From assembly GCF_009834515.1 (NCBI RefSeq), contig NZ_CP019426.1, positions 1,415,501-1,479,500 on the forward strand: a stretch of 64,000 nt of DNA, written 5' to 3'. The notes under the pieces were generated by a model. It saw only the letters and a program-made list of their open reading frames with translations, was not told the DNA's origin and did no database searches. This document shows positions 24,331 to 32,794 of this stretch, in pieces. Positions within the stretch are counted from its first letter, which is position 1. Each line of letters begins with the position of its first letter. Both the position numbers and the translations under genes were made by a program. The stretch comes from Pseudomonas sp. R84. GTDB taxonomy: Bacteria > Pseudomonadota > Gammaproteobacteria > Pseudomonadales > Pseudomonadaceae.

Positions 24331-24756
24331 TTACTTCTTTTTCGCCGGACCGGCTTTCGGGCAATCCGATTCCTGGTAGCTGGCGGAGCCGATCGCTTTG
24401 TTGGTTTTCACTTCGGTGAAGTCGTAACGCATGATCGCGCCCTTGGCCATCAGCTTGCGGAACGACGGGTTGTTGCACACCGAAGCGCCCAACTGGAAAT
24501 ACACGGCTTTAGGGTCAGCGCGCATCTTGTCGGCGTGGCTTTTCTGCACGCTCAGGTGGTTGATCAACTGCGTGCCTTCAACGGTGAAGCCCTGATCAAG
24601 AATGTCTTCACTGATGGCGCGTGGCGTGCCGACGCTGCTTTGGGCGGCGACGTTGCGCAGCTCGCGGTTCAGATTCTGCTCACTCAGGGAGGCAGCCTGA
24701 GCGGTGAAGGACGACGCCAGCAGAATGGCAGCGGTGGGAACGATAAGGCGCAGCAT
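24331..24756 (-). CDS. Secreted QSregVF-family protein (putative quorum-sensing-regulated virulence factor, PA3611-like)
   Basis: A 141-residue exported protein. The frame is open far upstream, but Met at 24756 starts a typical signal peptide (M-L-R-L-I-V-P-T-A-A-I-L-L-A-S-S-F-T-A-Q-A, cleavage near residue 21) and is preceded by GGAGAG. The mature part has L-N-R-E-L-R-N-V-A-A-Q-S, G-T-P-R-A-I, L-I-N-H-L-S-V, and two Cys (V-C-N-N-P-S and S-D-C-P) that may pair. This matches the P. aeruginosa PA3611 family, named for quorum-sensing control; the molecular role is unknown. Confidence 0.8.
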   Translation of the reverse strand: MLRLIVPTAAILLASSFTAQAASLSEQNLNRELRNVAAQSSVGTPRAISEDILDQGFTVEGTQLINHLSVQKSHADKMRADPKAVYFQLGASVCNNPSFRKLMAKGAIMRYDFTEVKTNKAIGSASYQESDCPKAGPAKKK

Positions 24757-24945
24757 GAAACTCTCCTGGTTCAGTGACTGGTGGTTCGACCAGCCACGTG
24801 ACTGTGCGTTCAGTGGCGGCGAATTATAGGGGAGCCGGTCGGGAGGGTACAGGCTTGCGCCCGTCGCTCTGGTAAACTGCCGGCCTTTATTGCCCTGACG
24901 AGTGTTGTTCGTGTCGAGTTTCCCTGTCTGCCGGCGCTGCCTGCG

Positions 24946-25692
24946 ATGAACCATGCCCCCAACGCCGTCGCCCGTTTGCGCGATCAGCGCGAAGATGAAG
25001 GCATCAAGCCGATTCAGGCCCGTGGCTTTCGCTCCGAGCGTTGCCGCGACTGCCGGGTGATCATCAGCCATTGCCTGTGCGCCTGGCGACCTAGTGTCGA
25101 GACGCGGTCGGGCGTGTGCCTGATCATGACCGGCAAGGAAGTGTTCAAACCGAGCAACACCGGTTGGCTGATTGCTGACGTGGTGCGCGATAACCATGCG
25201 TTTATCTGGTCGCGTACCGAGCCCGATCCGCAGATGCTGGCGCTGCTCAATGACCCGCAATGGCAACCGTATCTGGTGTTTCCCGGCGAATACGTGGAGC
25301 CCTCGCGAGTAACCAACACCGTCGCCATCGATAGCAGCAAGCGCCCATTGTTCATTCTGCTCGACGCCACCTGGACCGAAGCGCGGAAGATTTTCCGCAA
25401 GAGTCCGTATTTCGACCGTTTGCCAATCCTCAGCCTGCTGCCCGACAAACTCTCACGCTACCGCTTGCGCCGTTCGACCCGCAGCGAGCACCTGTGCACT
25501 GCCGAAGTCGCGGCGCTGTGCCTGGAACTGGCCGGTGACAGCGACGCGGCTTCTGCGCTGGACGCCTATTTCGACGTGTTCAGCCAGCATTACCTTGGCG
25601 CTAAACAGCAGTTGGACATGAATGAGTCGACGCCAGCCCACGCTGAGTTGCTGCCCTATATACGAAAGCCGCAGCCGGAGTTGGCCCAATAG
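24946..25692 (+). CDS. DTW-domain tRNA-uridine aminocarboxypropyltransferase
   Basis: A 248-residue DTW-domain protein; the family transfers the 3-amino-3-carboxypropyl group of SAM to uridine in tRNA (acp3U). Seen: an N-terminal Cys cluster C-R-D-C-R-x-x-x-x-x-C-L-C that may bind metal, F-P-G-E near residue 110, the D-A-T-W-T-E-A-R-K signature near 140, and R-Y-R-L-R-R-S-T-R-S-E-H-L-C-T-A-E. Gene order with erdR and dgkA matches P. aeruginosa PA3606-PA3603 as I remember it. Whether it modifies U20 or U47 is not decided here. Confidence 0.88.
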   Translation: MNHAPNAVARLRDQREDEGIKPIQARGFRSERCRDCRVIISHCLCAWRPSVETRSGVCLIMTGKEVFKPSNTGWLIADVVRDNHAFIWSRTEPDPQMLALLNDPQWQPYLVFPGEYVEPSRVTNTVAIDSSKRPLFILLDATWTEARKIFRKSPYFDRLPILSLLPDKLSRYRLRRSTRSEHLCTAEVAALCLELAGDSDAASALDAYFDVFSQHYLGAKQQLDMNESTPAHAELLPYIRKPQPELAQ

Positions 25693-25915
25693 TGGCCCAT
25701 ACTGTACAAGCCAGCGGCCGTGCTGCTTGACCACCCCGTCTTCGCTGGGCATGCTTGGCGCCGATTAGGGTGCGGCCAAGGTTTGAAACGCCGTGTTTGC
25801 TGTTGATTGGCGTTGAACGTGCCCCTGTGGATATCGCTCGAAAGCGGCATCTTGAGTTGCTTTGGCCAGACCGGAATGCACCGGGTCTGCCATCAAAAAC
25901 AGGATCATTTGAAAA

Positions 25916-26566
25916 ATGGCCACATACGACATCCTGATTGCCGATGATCACCCTCTGTTTCGTAGCGCCCTGCATCAAGCGGTGACGCTGGGCCTCGGGC
26001 CGGATGTACGCTTGGTCGAAGTCGCAAGCATCGCCGAACTGGAAACCCGCCTGACCGAAAAAGCCGACTGGGATCTGGTCCTGCTGGACCTGAACATGCC
26101 CGGCGCTTTCGGGTTTTCCGGGTTGGTCATGCTGCGCGGCCAGTACCCGCAGATTCCGGTGGTGATGGTTTCGGCGCAGGAAGAAGCTTCGGTGATGGTC
26201 AAATCCCGCGAGTTCGGCGCCAGTGGCTTTATTCCAAAATCCAGCGACCTCAGCGTGATTCAGCAAGCGGTGCGCAAAGTGCTTGATGGCGACGTGTTCT
26301 GGCCGCCACAGGCGTTCGAAGCCGTTGCCGTTTCCGACGAAGCCAAGGCTGCCAGCGATGGCCTCGCCAGCCTGACGCCGCAGCAGTTCCGCGTGTTGAC
26401 CATGGTCTGCGAAGGCCTGTTGAACAAGCAGATTGCCTATGAACTGAGCGTGTCGGAAGCGACCATCAAGGCCCACGTCACGGCGATCTTTCGCAAGTTG
26501 AATGTGCGCACCCGCACGCAAGCGGCTTTACTGCTGCAACAACTTGAGTCAATTCCGAGCCAATAA
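25916..26566 (+). CDS. erdR: NarL/LuxR-family response regulator ErdR-like
   Basis: A 216-residue response regulator. Receiver domain residues 1-125 with acidic pocket D10-D11, phospho-acceptor Asp58 in L-L-D-L-N-M-P-G, and the conserved Lys in G-F-I-P-K-S. LuxR-type HTH at about 148-210 (L-T-P-Q-Q-F-R-V-L, N-K-Q-I-A-Y-E-L, S-E-A-T-I-K-A-H-V). In P. aeruginosa the homologue next to dgkA is ErdR, which controls ethanol and other carbon metabolism. No sensor kinase is adjacent, in keeping with ErdR being unlinked from its kinase. About 220 nt upstream are non-coding. Confidence 0.87.
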   Translation: MATYDILIADDHPLFRSALHQAVTLGLGPDVRLVEVASIAELETRLTEKADWDLVLLDLNMPGAFGFSGLVMLRGQYPQIPVVMVSAQEEASVMVKSREFGASGFIPKSSDLSVIQQAVRKVLDGDVFWPPQAFEAVAVSDEAKAASDGLASLTPQQFRVLTMVCEGLLNKQIAYELSVSEATIKAHVTAIFRKLNVRTRTQAALLLQQLESIPSQ

Positions 26567-26640
26567 AGGCTGGCGTCTTCACGCTTTTTTGACTTTTGTT
26601 GATCTAGCTTTCCCACTCCTTTTTGGTTGGTTTCTACTTT

Positions 26641-27003
26641 ATGTCACCTTTCAAGGGCCAGACTGGCCTGAAACGTATTCTCAACGCCTCTGGTTATTCG
26701 CTGGACGGCCTGCGCGCGGCCTTCACCGGTGAAGCAGCGTTTCGCCAATTGGTACTGCTGAACGTGGTGCTGGTTCCGCTGACGTTCTTCCTTAATGTCA
26801 GCCGTGTCGAACAGGCCTTGCTGATTGCCGTGTGCCTGTTGGCGCTGATCGTCGAGTTGCTGAACTCGGCCGTGGAAGCGGCCATCGACCGCATCTCGCT
26901 GGAACTGCACCCGCTGTCGAAGAACGCCAAGGACATGGGCAGCGCCGCACAATTCGTGGCACTGAGCATGATCGCGCTGGTGTGGGCGGTGATTCTGCTT
27001 TAA
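26641..27003 (+). CDS. dgkA: Diacylglycerol kinase DgkA
   Basis: A 120-residue inner-membrane kinase that recycles diacylglycerol to phosphatidic acid. ATG 26641 (M-S-P-F-K-G-Q-T-G) is preferred over 26623. Three membrane segments at about residues 35-52, 56-75 and 98-119; the conserved catalytic region E-L-L-N-S-A-V-E-A-A-I-D-R follows the second segment, and A-K-D-M-G-S-A-A-Q precedes the third. Length is normal. Its 3' end overlaps the convergent finR gene by 4 nt. Confidence 0.95.
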   Translation: MSPFKGQTGLKRILNASGYSLDGLRAAFTGEAAFRQLVLLNVVLVPLTFFLNVSRVEQALLIAVCLLALIVELLNSAVEAAIDRISLELHPLSKNAKDMGSAAQFVALSMIALVWAVILL

Positions 27004-27926
27004 GCGATCGTCGGCAAAACGATCTCGTCGCTGCGCTGCACCCCGGCGGTGAAAGCGCGGCACAGCTCGAGAAACTCGCGCATCGCCGAAGTCTGGTACT
27101 TCTGCTTGTGCCAGATGAAGTAGAACTGCCGGGCCAGATCCAGATCCGGCGTTTCCACCGGCACCAGACTGCCACGGCGGAACGCGTCACGCAGCGCCAG
27201 CCGCGAGATACAGCCAATCCCCAGCCCCGACTCCACCGCGCGTTTGATCGCTTCGGTGTGTTCCAGCTCGAGACGGATATTCAGCGAGCTGCGATGGTGG
27301 CGCATGGCTTGATCAAAGGTCAGCCGCGTGCCGGAACCCTGTTCACGCAGAATCCACGCTTCGTGAGTCAACTCTTCCATGCTCGCGCTGCCGCGTTGGG
27401 CCAATGAATGCTGCGGCGCGCAGAACACCACCAGTTCATCCTCGACCCAGCTCTGCACCTCGATGTCCGGGTGGCTGCAATCGCCTTCGATTAGACCCAG
27501 ATCAATTTCGTAGTGGGCGACTTGTTGCACGATATTGGCAGTGTTCTGCACGTGCAGCTTTACCTGACTTTCCGGGTGGCGCTGCATGAAACTGCCGATC
27601 AGCAGCGTCGCCAAGTAATTGCCGATGGTCAGCGTGGCGCCGACTGACAGCGAGCCGAAACCGGATTTGCCGTTGAGCAGATCTTCGATTTCCTTGGCCT
27701 GATCGAGCAGCGCCACCGCTTGCGGCAACAGCTGTTTGCCGAGGGCGTTGAGGCTCAGCCGTTTGCCGGCGCGGTCGAACAACTGGCAACTGGACTGGCG
27801 CTCGAGCTCGGTGATCGAGGTGCTGGCAGCCGACTGCGAGAGGTTGAGCAGACCCGCAGCACGGGATACGCTTTCCTGCTGGGCGACGGCGACGAAGACT
27901 TGCAGTTGACGGAGAGTAAATCGCAT
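27000..27926 (-). CDS. finR: LysR-family regulator FinR
   Basis: A 308-residue LysR regulator. Start at 27926 gives M-R-F-T-L-R-Q-L-Q-V-F; the frame is open further upstream but toward fpr. HTH at residues about 18-40 (S-V-S-R-A-A-G-L-L-N-L-S-Q-S-A-A-S); effector domain from about 90. It is divergent from fpr, the arrangement known for FinR, which activates fpr under superoxide and iron stress in pseudomonads. The 133-bp divergent region should hold both promoters and the FinR sites. Confidence 0.9.
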   Translation of the reverse strand: MRFTLRQLQVFVAVAQQESVSRAAGLLNLSQSAASTSITELERQSSCQLFDRAGKRLSLNALGKQLLPQAVALLDQAKEIEDLLNGKSGFGSLSVGATLTIGNYLATLLIGSFMQRHPESQVKLHVQNTANIVQQVAHYEIDLGLIEGDCSHPDIEVQSWVEDELVVFCAPQHSLAQRGSASMEELTHEAWILREQGSGTRLTFDQAMRHHRSSLNIRLELEHTEAIKRAVESGLGIGCISRLALRDAFRRGSLVPVETPDLDLARQFYFIWHKQKYQTSAMREFLELCRAFTAGVQRSDEIVLPTIA

Positions 27927-28059
27927 ATCGATATAACCGATAACCCTTATCTTAATAATCCAGTTAACAGATATTGTCGTCGCTATTAGAATGCGATGCA
28001 ATTGCGCACCGTCGCCTTCCAAAGCCAGCGCAGACCCAATCTCCAGGAGTCAAACGTAC

Positions 28060-28839
28060 ATGAGCAACATGAACCACGAGCGTGTCCTCAGTGTTCATCA
28101 CTGGAACGACACTCTGTTCAGCTTCAAGTGCACCCGCGATCCGGGCCTGCGCTTCGAGAACGGTCAGTTCGTGATGATCGGCCTGCAACAGCCTAACGGC
28201 CGCCCGCTTATGCGCGCTTACTCGATCGCCAGCCCGAACTGGGAAGAGCATCTGGAGTTCTTCAGCATCAAGGTGCAGGACGGCCCGCTGACCTCGCAGC
28301 TGCAGCACTTGAAGGAAGGCGACGAGATCATCATCTCGAAGAAGCCTACCGGTACCCTGGTTCTGGACGACCTGAACCCGGGCAAACACTTGTACCTGCT
28401 GAGCACCGGCACTGGCCTGGCGCCGTTCATGAGCGTGATTCAGGACCCGGAAACCTACGAGCGCTTTGAAAAAGTGATCTTGGTTCACGGTGTGCGTTAC
28501 GTCAACGAAGTCGCCTACCGCGAATTCATCACCGAGCACCTGCCGCAGAACGAGTTCTTCGGCGAAGCGCTGCGTGACAAGCTGATCTACTACCCGACCG
28601 TGACCCGCGAGCCTTTCGAGAATCAGGGCCGCCTGACCGATCTGATGCGCAGCGGCAAGCTGTTCAGCGACATCGGCCTGCCACCGATCAACCCTCAGGA
28701 CGATCGCGCGATGATCTGCGGCAGCCCGAGCATGCTCGACGAGACCAGCGAAGTGCTCGACAGCTTTGGCCTGAAGATCTCGGCGCGGATGCGCGAGCCG
28801 GGTGATTACCTGATCGAGCGTGCGTTCGTCGAGAAGTAA
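28060..28839 (+). CDS. fpr: Ferredoxin--NADP+ reductase Fpr
   Basis: A 259-residue flavoenzyme that moves electrons between NADPH and ferredoxin/flavodoxin, used in iron-sulfur repair, bacterioferritin iron release and redox stress. ATG 28060 is behind CAGGAG. Seen: FAD motif R-A-Y-S-I-A-S near residue 51, the NADP-binding S-T-G-T-G-L-A-P-F near 113, and C-G-S-P-S-M-L near 224; closing A-F-V-E-K is the subclass II C-terminus. Regulated by divergent FinR. A REPIN and a strong terminator follow. Confidence 0.96.
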   Translation: MSNMNHERVLSVHHWNDTLFSFKCTRDPGLRFENGQFVMIGLQQPNGRPLMRAYSIASPNWEEHLEFFSIKVQDGPLTSQLQHLKEGDEIIISKKPTGTLVLDDLNPGKHLYLLSTGTGLAPFMSVIQDPETYERFEKVILVHGVRYVNEVAYREFITEHLPQNEFFGEALRDKLIYYPTVTREPFENQGRLTDLMRSGKLFSDIGLPPINPQDDRAMICGSPSMLDETSEVLDSFGLKISARMREPGDYLIERAFVEK

Positions 28840-28849
28840 GCCCCAAAAC

Positions 28850-28939
28850 TGTAGGAGTGAGCCTGCTCGCGATAGCGATGGATCAGTCAAGATGGATGTC
28901 GACTGACACAGCCCTATCGCGAGCAGGCTCACTCCTACA
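28850..28939. repeat. REPIN
   Basis: REP doublet with arms TGTAGGAGTGAGCCTGCTCG and complement, interior of about 45 nt including CGATAGC/TATCG extensions of the stem. Lies directly behind fpr. Confidence 0.9.
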
Positions 28940-28945
28940 GAAAAG

Positions 28946-28986
28946 CAAAAAGCCCGCGTTGCCTGAGAAGGCAGCGCGGGCTTTTT
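28946..28986. terminator. Bidirectional terminator fpr / trmO
   Basis: AAAAAGCCCGCG and CGCGGGCTTTTT arms around a loop that itself contains GCCT/AGGC. A-run and T-run on both sides allow it to end fpr on the plus strand and trmO on the minus strand. Confidence 0.92.
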
Positions 28987-28997
28987 CGTTTTCGGGG

Positions 28998-29696
28998 TTA
29001 CGCCTTGGCAGGAATGACTTCGAGCACGCGGATCTGCTCAGGCGTCGGGTAATGCCAGCGCACATCCAGATCCCAGAACTGCGAACCGTATTCGCGTTCC
29101 GGTGCCGGGGTTTGATACGCCGGGCGTGGATCCTGCGCCAGACACTGTTCAATCAGCTCAACCAGCGGCTCGTCGAGGCGCTGGGCGTGTGTGTGCGCTT
29201 GTTTCAGGGCTGAGTCCGTCCACTGCACGTCGATCAAATGTGGCGCAGCGCTGGCGATGTTGTTGGCGGCGTCGGGAATGATGTCGGCGTAAGGCACGTA
29301 GGGCTTGATGTCGAGAATCGGCGTGCCGTCCAGCAGATCAATGCCGGAAATGAACAGCCGATTGGCTTCGACCTTGTCCAGTTTCACCACCGACTGGCCG
29401 ATGCCGTTAGGGCGGTGAGTCGCGCGGGTGGCGAACACGCCCATGGATTTGTTGCCGCCCAGGCGTGGTGGGCGGACTTTCAGGCGCGGTTTTTCTTCCA
29501 GTGCCTGATGGAACAGAAACAGTAGCCAGACATGACTGACCTGTTCCAGGCCTTGCACCGCGTCACCCTGATCGAACGGCGCCACCAGTTCCAGCACACC
29601 ACGGGCGGCGGGAGCCAGTTGTGGCTGGCGGGGGATGGCGAATTTCTCCTTGAAGCAGGAGCGCACGAAGCCGATGGGGGAGACGCTGTAAGTCAT
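28998..29696 (-). CDS. trmO: tRNA (t6A37) N6-methyltransferase TrmO (TsaA)
   Basis: A 232-residue protein. The frame is open upstream to 29825 through a REPIN, so Met at 29696 (M-T-Y-S-V-S-P-I-G-F-V-R-S) is chosen. TrmO methylates t6A37 of ACY-decoding tRNA-Thr. Seen: the UPF0066 beta-barrel core at residues 1-150 with P-R-Q-P, H-V-W-L-L-F-L-F, K-V-R-P-P-R-L-G-G and T-H-R-P-N-G-I-G, then D-L-L-D-G-T-P-I-L-D-I-K-P-Y and a C-terminal D-P-R-P-A-Y segment. Normal length. Confidence 0.92.
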   Translation of the reverse strand: MTYSVSPIGFVRSCFKEKFAIPRQPQLAPAARGVLELVAPFDQGDAVQGLEQVSHVWLLFLFHQALEEKPRLKVRPPRLGGNKSMGVFATRATHRPNGIGQSVVKLDKVEANRLFISGIDLLDGTPILDIKPYVPYADIIPDAANNIASAAPHLIDVQWTDSALKQAHTHAQRLDEPLVELIEQCLAQDPRPAYQTPAPEREYGSQFWDLDVRWHYPTPEQIRVLEVIPAKA

Positions 29697-29774
29697 GGTT
29701 TGCATTCGAAGCAGGGCAGGGGTGGGCATGATAACCCGGCGGGCCTCAAGTCTGGTGCTGGTAGGCCTGGCCTC

Positions 29775-29849
29775 TTCGCGAGCAGGCTCGCTCCCACAGG
29801 GGTTGTGTGCATGACACAGATCCAATGTGGGAGCGAGCCTGCTCGCGAA
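29775..29849. repeat. REP doublet in inverted order
   Basis: Same REP units but with arm order swapped: TTCGCGAGCAGGCTCGCTCC first and its complement at 29826-29849, spacer about 27 nt. Lies between trmO and the SDR gene. Confidence 0.88.
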
Positions 29850-29864
29850 GGCCGCACCGCCGAT

Positions 29865-30635
29865 CTACAAACTGAATCCACCATCCAGCGGAATAATATT
29901 CCCCGTCATATAAGCCCCAGCCGTACTCGCCAGACTGATCGCCAACGCCGCCATCTCCTCCTCCCGTCCCCAACGCTTCATCGGAATCAGCGCCGTGTCC
30001 TCAGCCAATGCCTGCTGATCATTACCAATATGCTGCGTCATCTTGCTCGGAAACCGCCCCGGCGCGATCACGTTGACGTTGATGTGCTGGCTCACCAGCT
30101 CCCGCGCCAAAATCCGCGACAACTGATGCAGGGCAGCCTTGCTCGGCCCGTAGGCATACGCCTGCTCGCCGAAGGAAGAAATCCCCGCCACCGAACCGAT
30201 ATTGATAATCCGCGCCGGATTCGCCGCCGAACCACCCTTGCGCAACAGCGGCAGAAACTGCTGGATGCAGGTGAACACCGAGGTCACGTTGAGCTGCATG
30301 ACCTTTTCCCAGCCCTTGACCGGATAGCTCTCCAGCGGCGCGCCCCACGTGGTGCCGGCGTTATTCACCAGAATATCCAGATGCGTGATCTGCTCGCCCA
30401 AGCGCGCGGCCAGTTCCTGCACACCTTCTTCGGTCGCCAGGTTCGCCGCCACGCCATGACACTTGCCCAAGGCGCTGAGTTCTTCAGCCGTTTGATGGCA
30501 GGCTTCGGCGTCGCGCGAGCAGACATAGACGCGGGCGCCAGCCTCGACAAAGGCCTTGGCGATCATTTTGCCGATACCACGGGTGCCGCCGGTCACCAGA
30601 GCGGTGCGGCCTTGCAGGGAGAAATACGAGTGCAT
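29865..30635 (-). CDS. Short-chain dehydrogenase/reductase (RhlG-like beta-ketoacyl reductase)
   Basis: A 256-residue classical SDR. Seen: NADP-binding T-G-G-T-R-G-I-G at residues 15-22 with a following Ser-Arg pair (C-S-R-D) that fits NADP, N-N-A-G-T near 92, catalytic Ser in N-I-G-S-V-A-G, and the Y-x-x-x-K pair in Y-G-P-S-K. The closing L-D-G-G-F-S-L is family typical. It resembles P. aeruginosa RhlG, an NADPH-dependent beta-ketoacyl reductase once linked to rhamnolipid and PHA supply; no rhamnolipid gene is nearby, so substrate is open. Confidence 0.85.
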   Translation of the reverse strand: MHSYFSLQGRTALVTGGTRGIGKMIAKAFVEAGARVYVCSRDAEACHQTAEELSALGKCHGVAANLATEEGVQELAARLGEQITHLDILVNNAGTTWGAPLESYPVKGWEKVMQLNVTSVFTCIQQFLPLLRKGGSAANPARIINIGSVAGISSFGEQAYAYGPSKAALHQLSRILARELVSQHINVNVIAPGRFPSKMTQHIGNDQQALAEDTALIPMKRWGREEEMAALAISLASTAGAYMTGNIIPLDGGFSL

Positions 30636-30763
30636 GGCGAGTCCTGAGGATTAGGGATCAGTACACCCTAGTCGTCAGCCGCAAAAAGCGGAGCCACTAT
30701 TTTCGGAGGGAATGAACGGTCATGCGTTGCGGTGGCGACCATTGATCGCCACCGCAGAGAGGA

Positions 30764-31234
30764 TCAGGCCGGGCGAACGCGCAGGGTCAGACCCTTGAGG
30801 AAGTTACGCAGCAACTGGTCGCCGCACGGGCGGTAGTTGGTGTGGCCTACCTTGCGGAACAGCGCGCTCAGCTCAGGCTTGGACACCGGGAACTCGGCAG
30901 CCTTGAGGATCGCGTGCATGTCGTCTTCTTTCAGTTCGAAGGCCACACGCAGCTTTTTCAGGATGATGTTGTTGGTCACCGGCACTTCGATCGGCTGCGG
31001 CGGACGGCTTTCGTCCTTGCCGCGCTTGAAGATCACCAGACCGTCGAGGAAGTGTGCGATGACTTCGTCCGGGCAGCGCACGAAACCTTCTTCGTCTTCT
31101 TCTTTCTTGTCGAGCCAGGTCACTACGTCGGCGAGCGCTACTTCCATGCCGCCGAGTTTGATGATCTCGACAACCTTCTTGTCGCTGATGTCGAGCATGT
31201 AGCGCACGCTGCGCAATACGTCGTTATGAATCAT
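30764..31234 (-). CDS. DUF1456 family protein (YehS-like)
   Basis: A 156-residue protein with two copies of the DUF1456 module (about residues 5-70 and 88-150). Module signs: N-D-V-L-R-S-V-R-Y-M-L-D, W-L-D-K-K-E-E-D-E-E-G-F, F-L-D-G-L-V; and N-I-I-L-K-K-L-R-V-A-F-E-L, F-R-K-V-G-H-x-N-Y-R-x-C-G-D-Q-L-L-R-N-F-L-K-G-L. Met at 31234 gives the normal M-I-H-N-D start. Function unknown. It lies upstream of nothing in the same operon except the convergent-direction SDR 130 nt away. Confidence 0.88.
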   Translation of the reverse strand: MIHNDVLRSVRYMLDISDKKVVEIIKLGGMEVALADVVTWLDKKEEDEEGFVRCPDEVIAHFLDGLVIFKRGKDESRPPQPIEVPVTNNIILKKLRVAFELKEDDMHAILKAAEFPVSKPELSALFRKVGHTNYRPCGDQLLRNFLKGLTLRVRPA

Positions 31235-31306
31235 GTGAGTAATCCTGATAAGCGTTGTGGGCAGCACGCGGGCGCGCTGCCGGAATGTGCGGCGGCAGTG
31301 GAAGTC

Positions 31307-32017
31307 TTAGAACTTCTCTTTGCCGGACAGGTAGCGCCATTGCCCGACCGGGACCTTGCCGATCGAGACGCCGCCGATGCGGATGCGGCGGATGCCGATG
31401 ACTTTCAGGCCGACGGCTTCGCAGAACTGGGCGATGATGCCGGGCTGCGGGTTCTTCATGGCGAAGCGCAGACGGTTTTCGTTCTGCCAGCTGGCCTTGA
31501 CCGGCGGCAGTTCCTTGCCCTTGTGCGTCAGGCCGTGCTGCAGGCGATTGAGGCCGTGGGCGACCATGTCACCTTCGACTTCTACGATGTATTCCTGCTC
31601 GATCTTCGCGGCGTCGGCAGTGAGCTTGCGCAGGATCTTCCAGTCCTGGGTGAACACCAGCAGACCGCTGGCCTTGGCTTGCAGGTCGGCGCTGGCGGTC
31701 AGGCGCAGGAAGTGCCCGCGCAGAGGACGTTTGCTGAAGCGGTGTTCTTCGCTAAGGGTTTCGGCGCTCAGCGATTGCATGGCGGTGTCGACGTCCATGC
31801 CGGCTGGAGCGTTGAGCAGGATGGTCACCGGCTCCGGCGCGGTGGCCTTGGCGTCCTTGTCGAGCTCGACCTTCTGGTCGCCGACCTTGAATTGCGGCTC
31901 GTCAATCACTTCGCCGTCCACGGTGACCCAGCCGCCCTCAATGAACAGCTCGGCCTCCCGGCGGGAGCAACCGACCAGTTCGATGAGGCGTTTGGAGAGG
32001 CGAATCGGGTCAGTCAT
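31307..32017 (-). CDS. RsuA/RluB-type pseudouridine synthase paralogue with altered active site
   Basis: A 236-residue protein. Residues 5-50 form an S4 RNA-binding domain (R-L-S-K-R-L-I-E-L-V-G-C-S-R-R-E-A-E). The rest follows the RsuA/RluB fold: G-L-L-V-F-T-Q-D at 118-125, Q-E-Y-I-V-E-V, and R-R-I-R-I-G-G-V-S-I-G. However, the normally invariant G-R-L-D-x-x-T/S-x-G-L motif reads A-D-L-Q-A-K-A-S-G-L here, so the catalytic Asp position (residue 113) is Gln and the Arg two before it is Asp. It may bind rRNA without isomerising uridine, or act in another way. Met at 32017 is the family start. Confidence 0.8.
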   Translation of the reverse strand: MTDPIRLSKRLIELVGCSRREAELFIEGGWVTVDGEVIDEPQFKVGDQKVELDKDAKATAPEPVTILLNAPAGMDVDTAMQSLSAETLSEEHRFSKRPLRGHFLRLTASADLQAKASGLLVFTQDWKILRKLTADAAKIEQEYIVEVEGDMVAHGLNRLQHGLTHKGKELPPVKASWQNENRLRFAMKNPQPGIIAQFCEAVGLKVIGIRRIRIGGVSIGKVPVGQWRYLSGKEKF

Positions 32018-32084
32018 GACAGGGCCGTAACAAAAAAGGGGTGGGCATTGTACCTGTGTGGCGCCGGTTAAGCCCGGTTCCATT

Positions 32085-32157
32085 TGTAGGAGCTGCCGAA
32101 GGCTGCGATCTTTTGATCTTTAAAAAGCAAAGATCGCAGTCTTCGGCAGCTCCTACA
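32085..32157. repeat. Second-family palindromic repeat (TGTAGGAGCTGCCGAAGGC)
   Basis: Inverted repeat of about 33-bp arms, TGTAGGAGCTGCCGAAGGC...GATCTTT with complement, around a short AT-rich centre. Related copies are at 45923, 51975 and 56836. It differs from the GAGCCTGC REP class. Confidence 0.9.
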
Positions 32158-32173
32158 GGGGTACGGTTGTGTG

Positions 32174-32647
32174 TCAGGCGTGGCTTGAGCGTTGTTGGTT
32201 TTGTCGCAGGCGCATGTGCAGCAACGGATACGGCTGGCCCATGCCATCCACCTCCGAGCGGCCGATCACCTCGAAACCCTGCTTGAAGTAAAACCCCAAG
32301 GCCTGCGGGTTCTGTTCGTTGACGTCCAGCTCATCGGCATTCAGATGCTGCATCGCGTAGTTGAGCAGCTTCTTGCCCAAGCCCTGACCCCTATAATCTG
32401 GATCGATGAACAGCATTTCAATCTTCCCCGCCGCGACCCCGGCAAACCCGGTGATGCGCTGGTCGGCGTCCTTGGTGCAGATCAGCATCACCGCATCCAG
32501 ATAGCGCGTGAGCACCAGATTGCGCAGCAGCTCGATATAGCTGTCCGGCAGAAAATCATGGGTGGCGCGGACCGAGGCCTCCCAGACCCGGGTCAGTTCC
32601 TGATAATCGCTGAGTTTCGGCGTATGGATAACCGAGTGGTGACGCAT
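32174..32647 (-). CDS. GNAT family N-acetyltransferase
   Basis: A 157-residue GNAT enzyme. Seen: motif A with E-M-L-F-I-D-P-D-Y-R-G-Q-G-L-G-K-K-L-L-N at about residues 74-94 (acetyl-CoA pyrophosphate loop R-G-Q-G-L-G), then V-N-E-Q-N-P-Q-A-L-G-F-Y and G-F-E-V-I-G-R motif B. Homologues of this type are often annotated YjaB-like. Substrate is not evident. Single gene, followed by the repeat at 32085. Confidence 0.87.
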   Translation of the reverse strand: MRHHSVIHTPKLSDYQELTRVWEASVRATHDFLPDSYIELLRNLVLTRYLDAVMLICTKDADQRITGFAGVAAGKIEMLFIDPDYRGQGLGKKLLNYAMQHLNADELDVNEQNPQALGFYFKQGFEVIGRSEVDGMGQPYPLLHMRLRQNQQRSSHA

Positions 32648-32704
32648 GCCCGTCTGCCTCTTGTCCGTTTCAAGGGAGTCCGTCCCCCGCTAAACGATAG
32701 CCGT

Positions 32705-32742
32705 AAAAAAGCCCCGCATCTTGTAAAAAGAGTGGGGCTTTC
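32705..32742. terminator. Possible terminator hairpin
   Basis: AAAAAAGCCCC and GGGGCTTTC arms around an 18-nt loop that contains a second A-run. It lies upstream of the GNAT gene start and could end leftward transcription coming from rimO. Confidence 0.55.
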
Positions 32743-32794
32743 TGTATTTGTTGCGGTGTCTGGCTGGATACTTCTGTCGCCAGCAAGATCTCTC

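Noticed and set aside
32085..32157. Palindromic repeats (32085, 45923, 51975, 56836) as CRISPR or small RNA
   Set aside because: Single dispersed palindromes without spacers or array; they fit the intergenic REP-like class.
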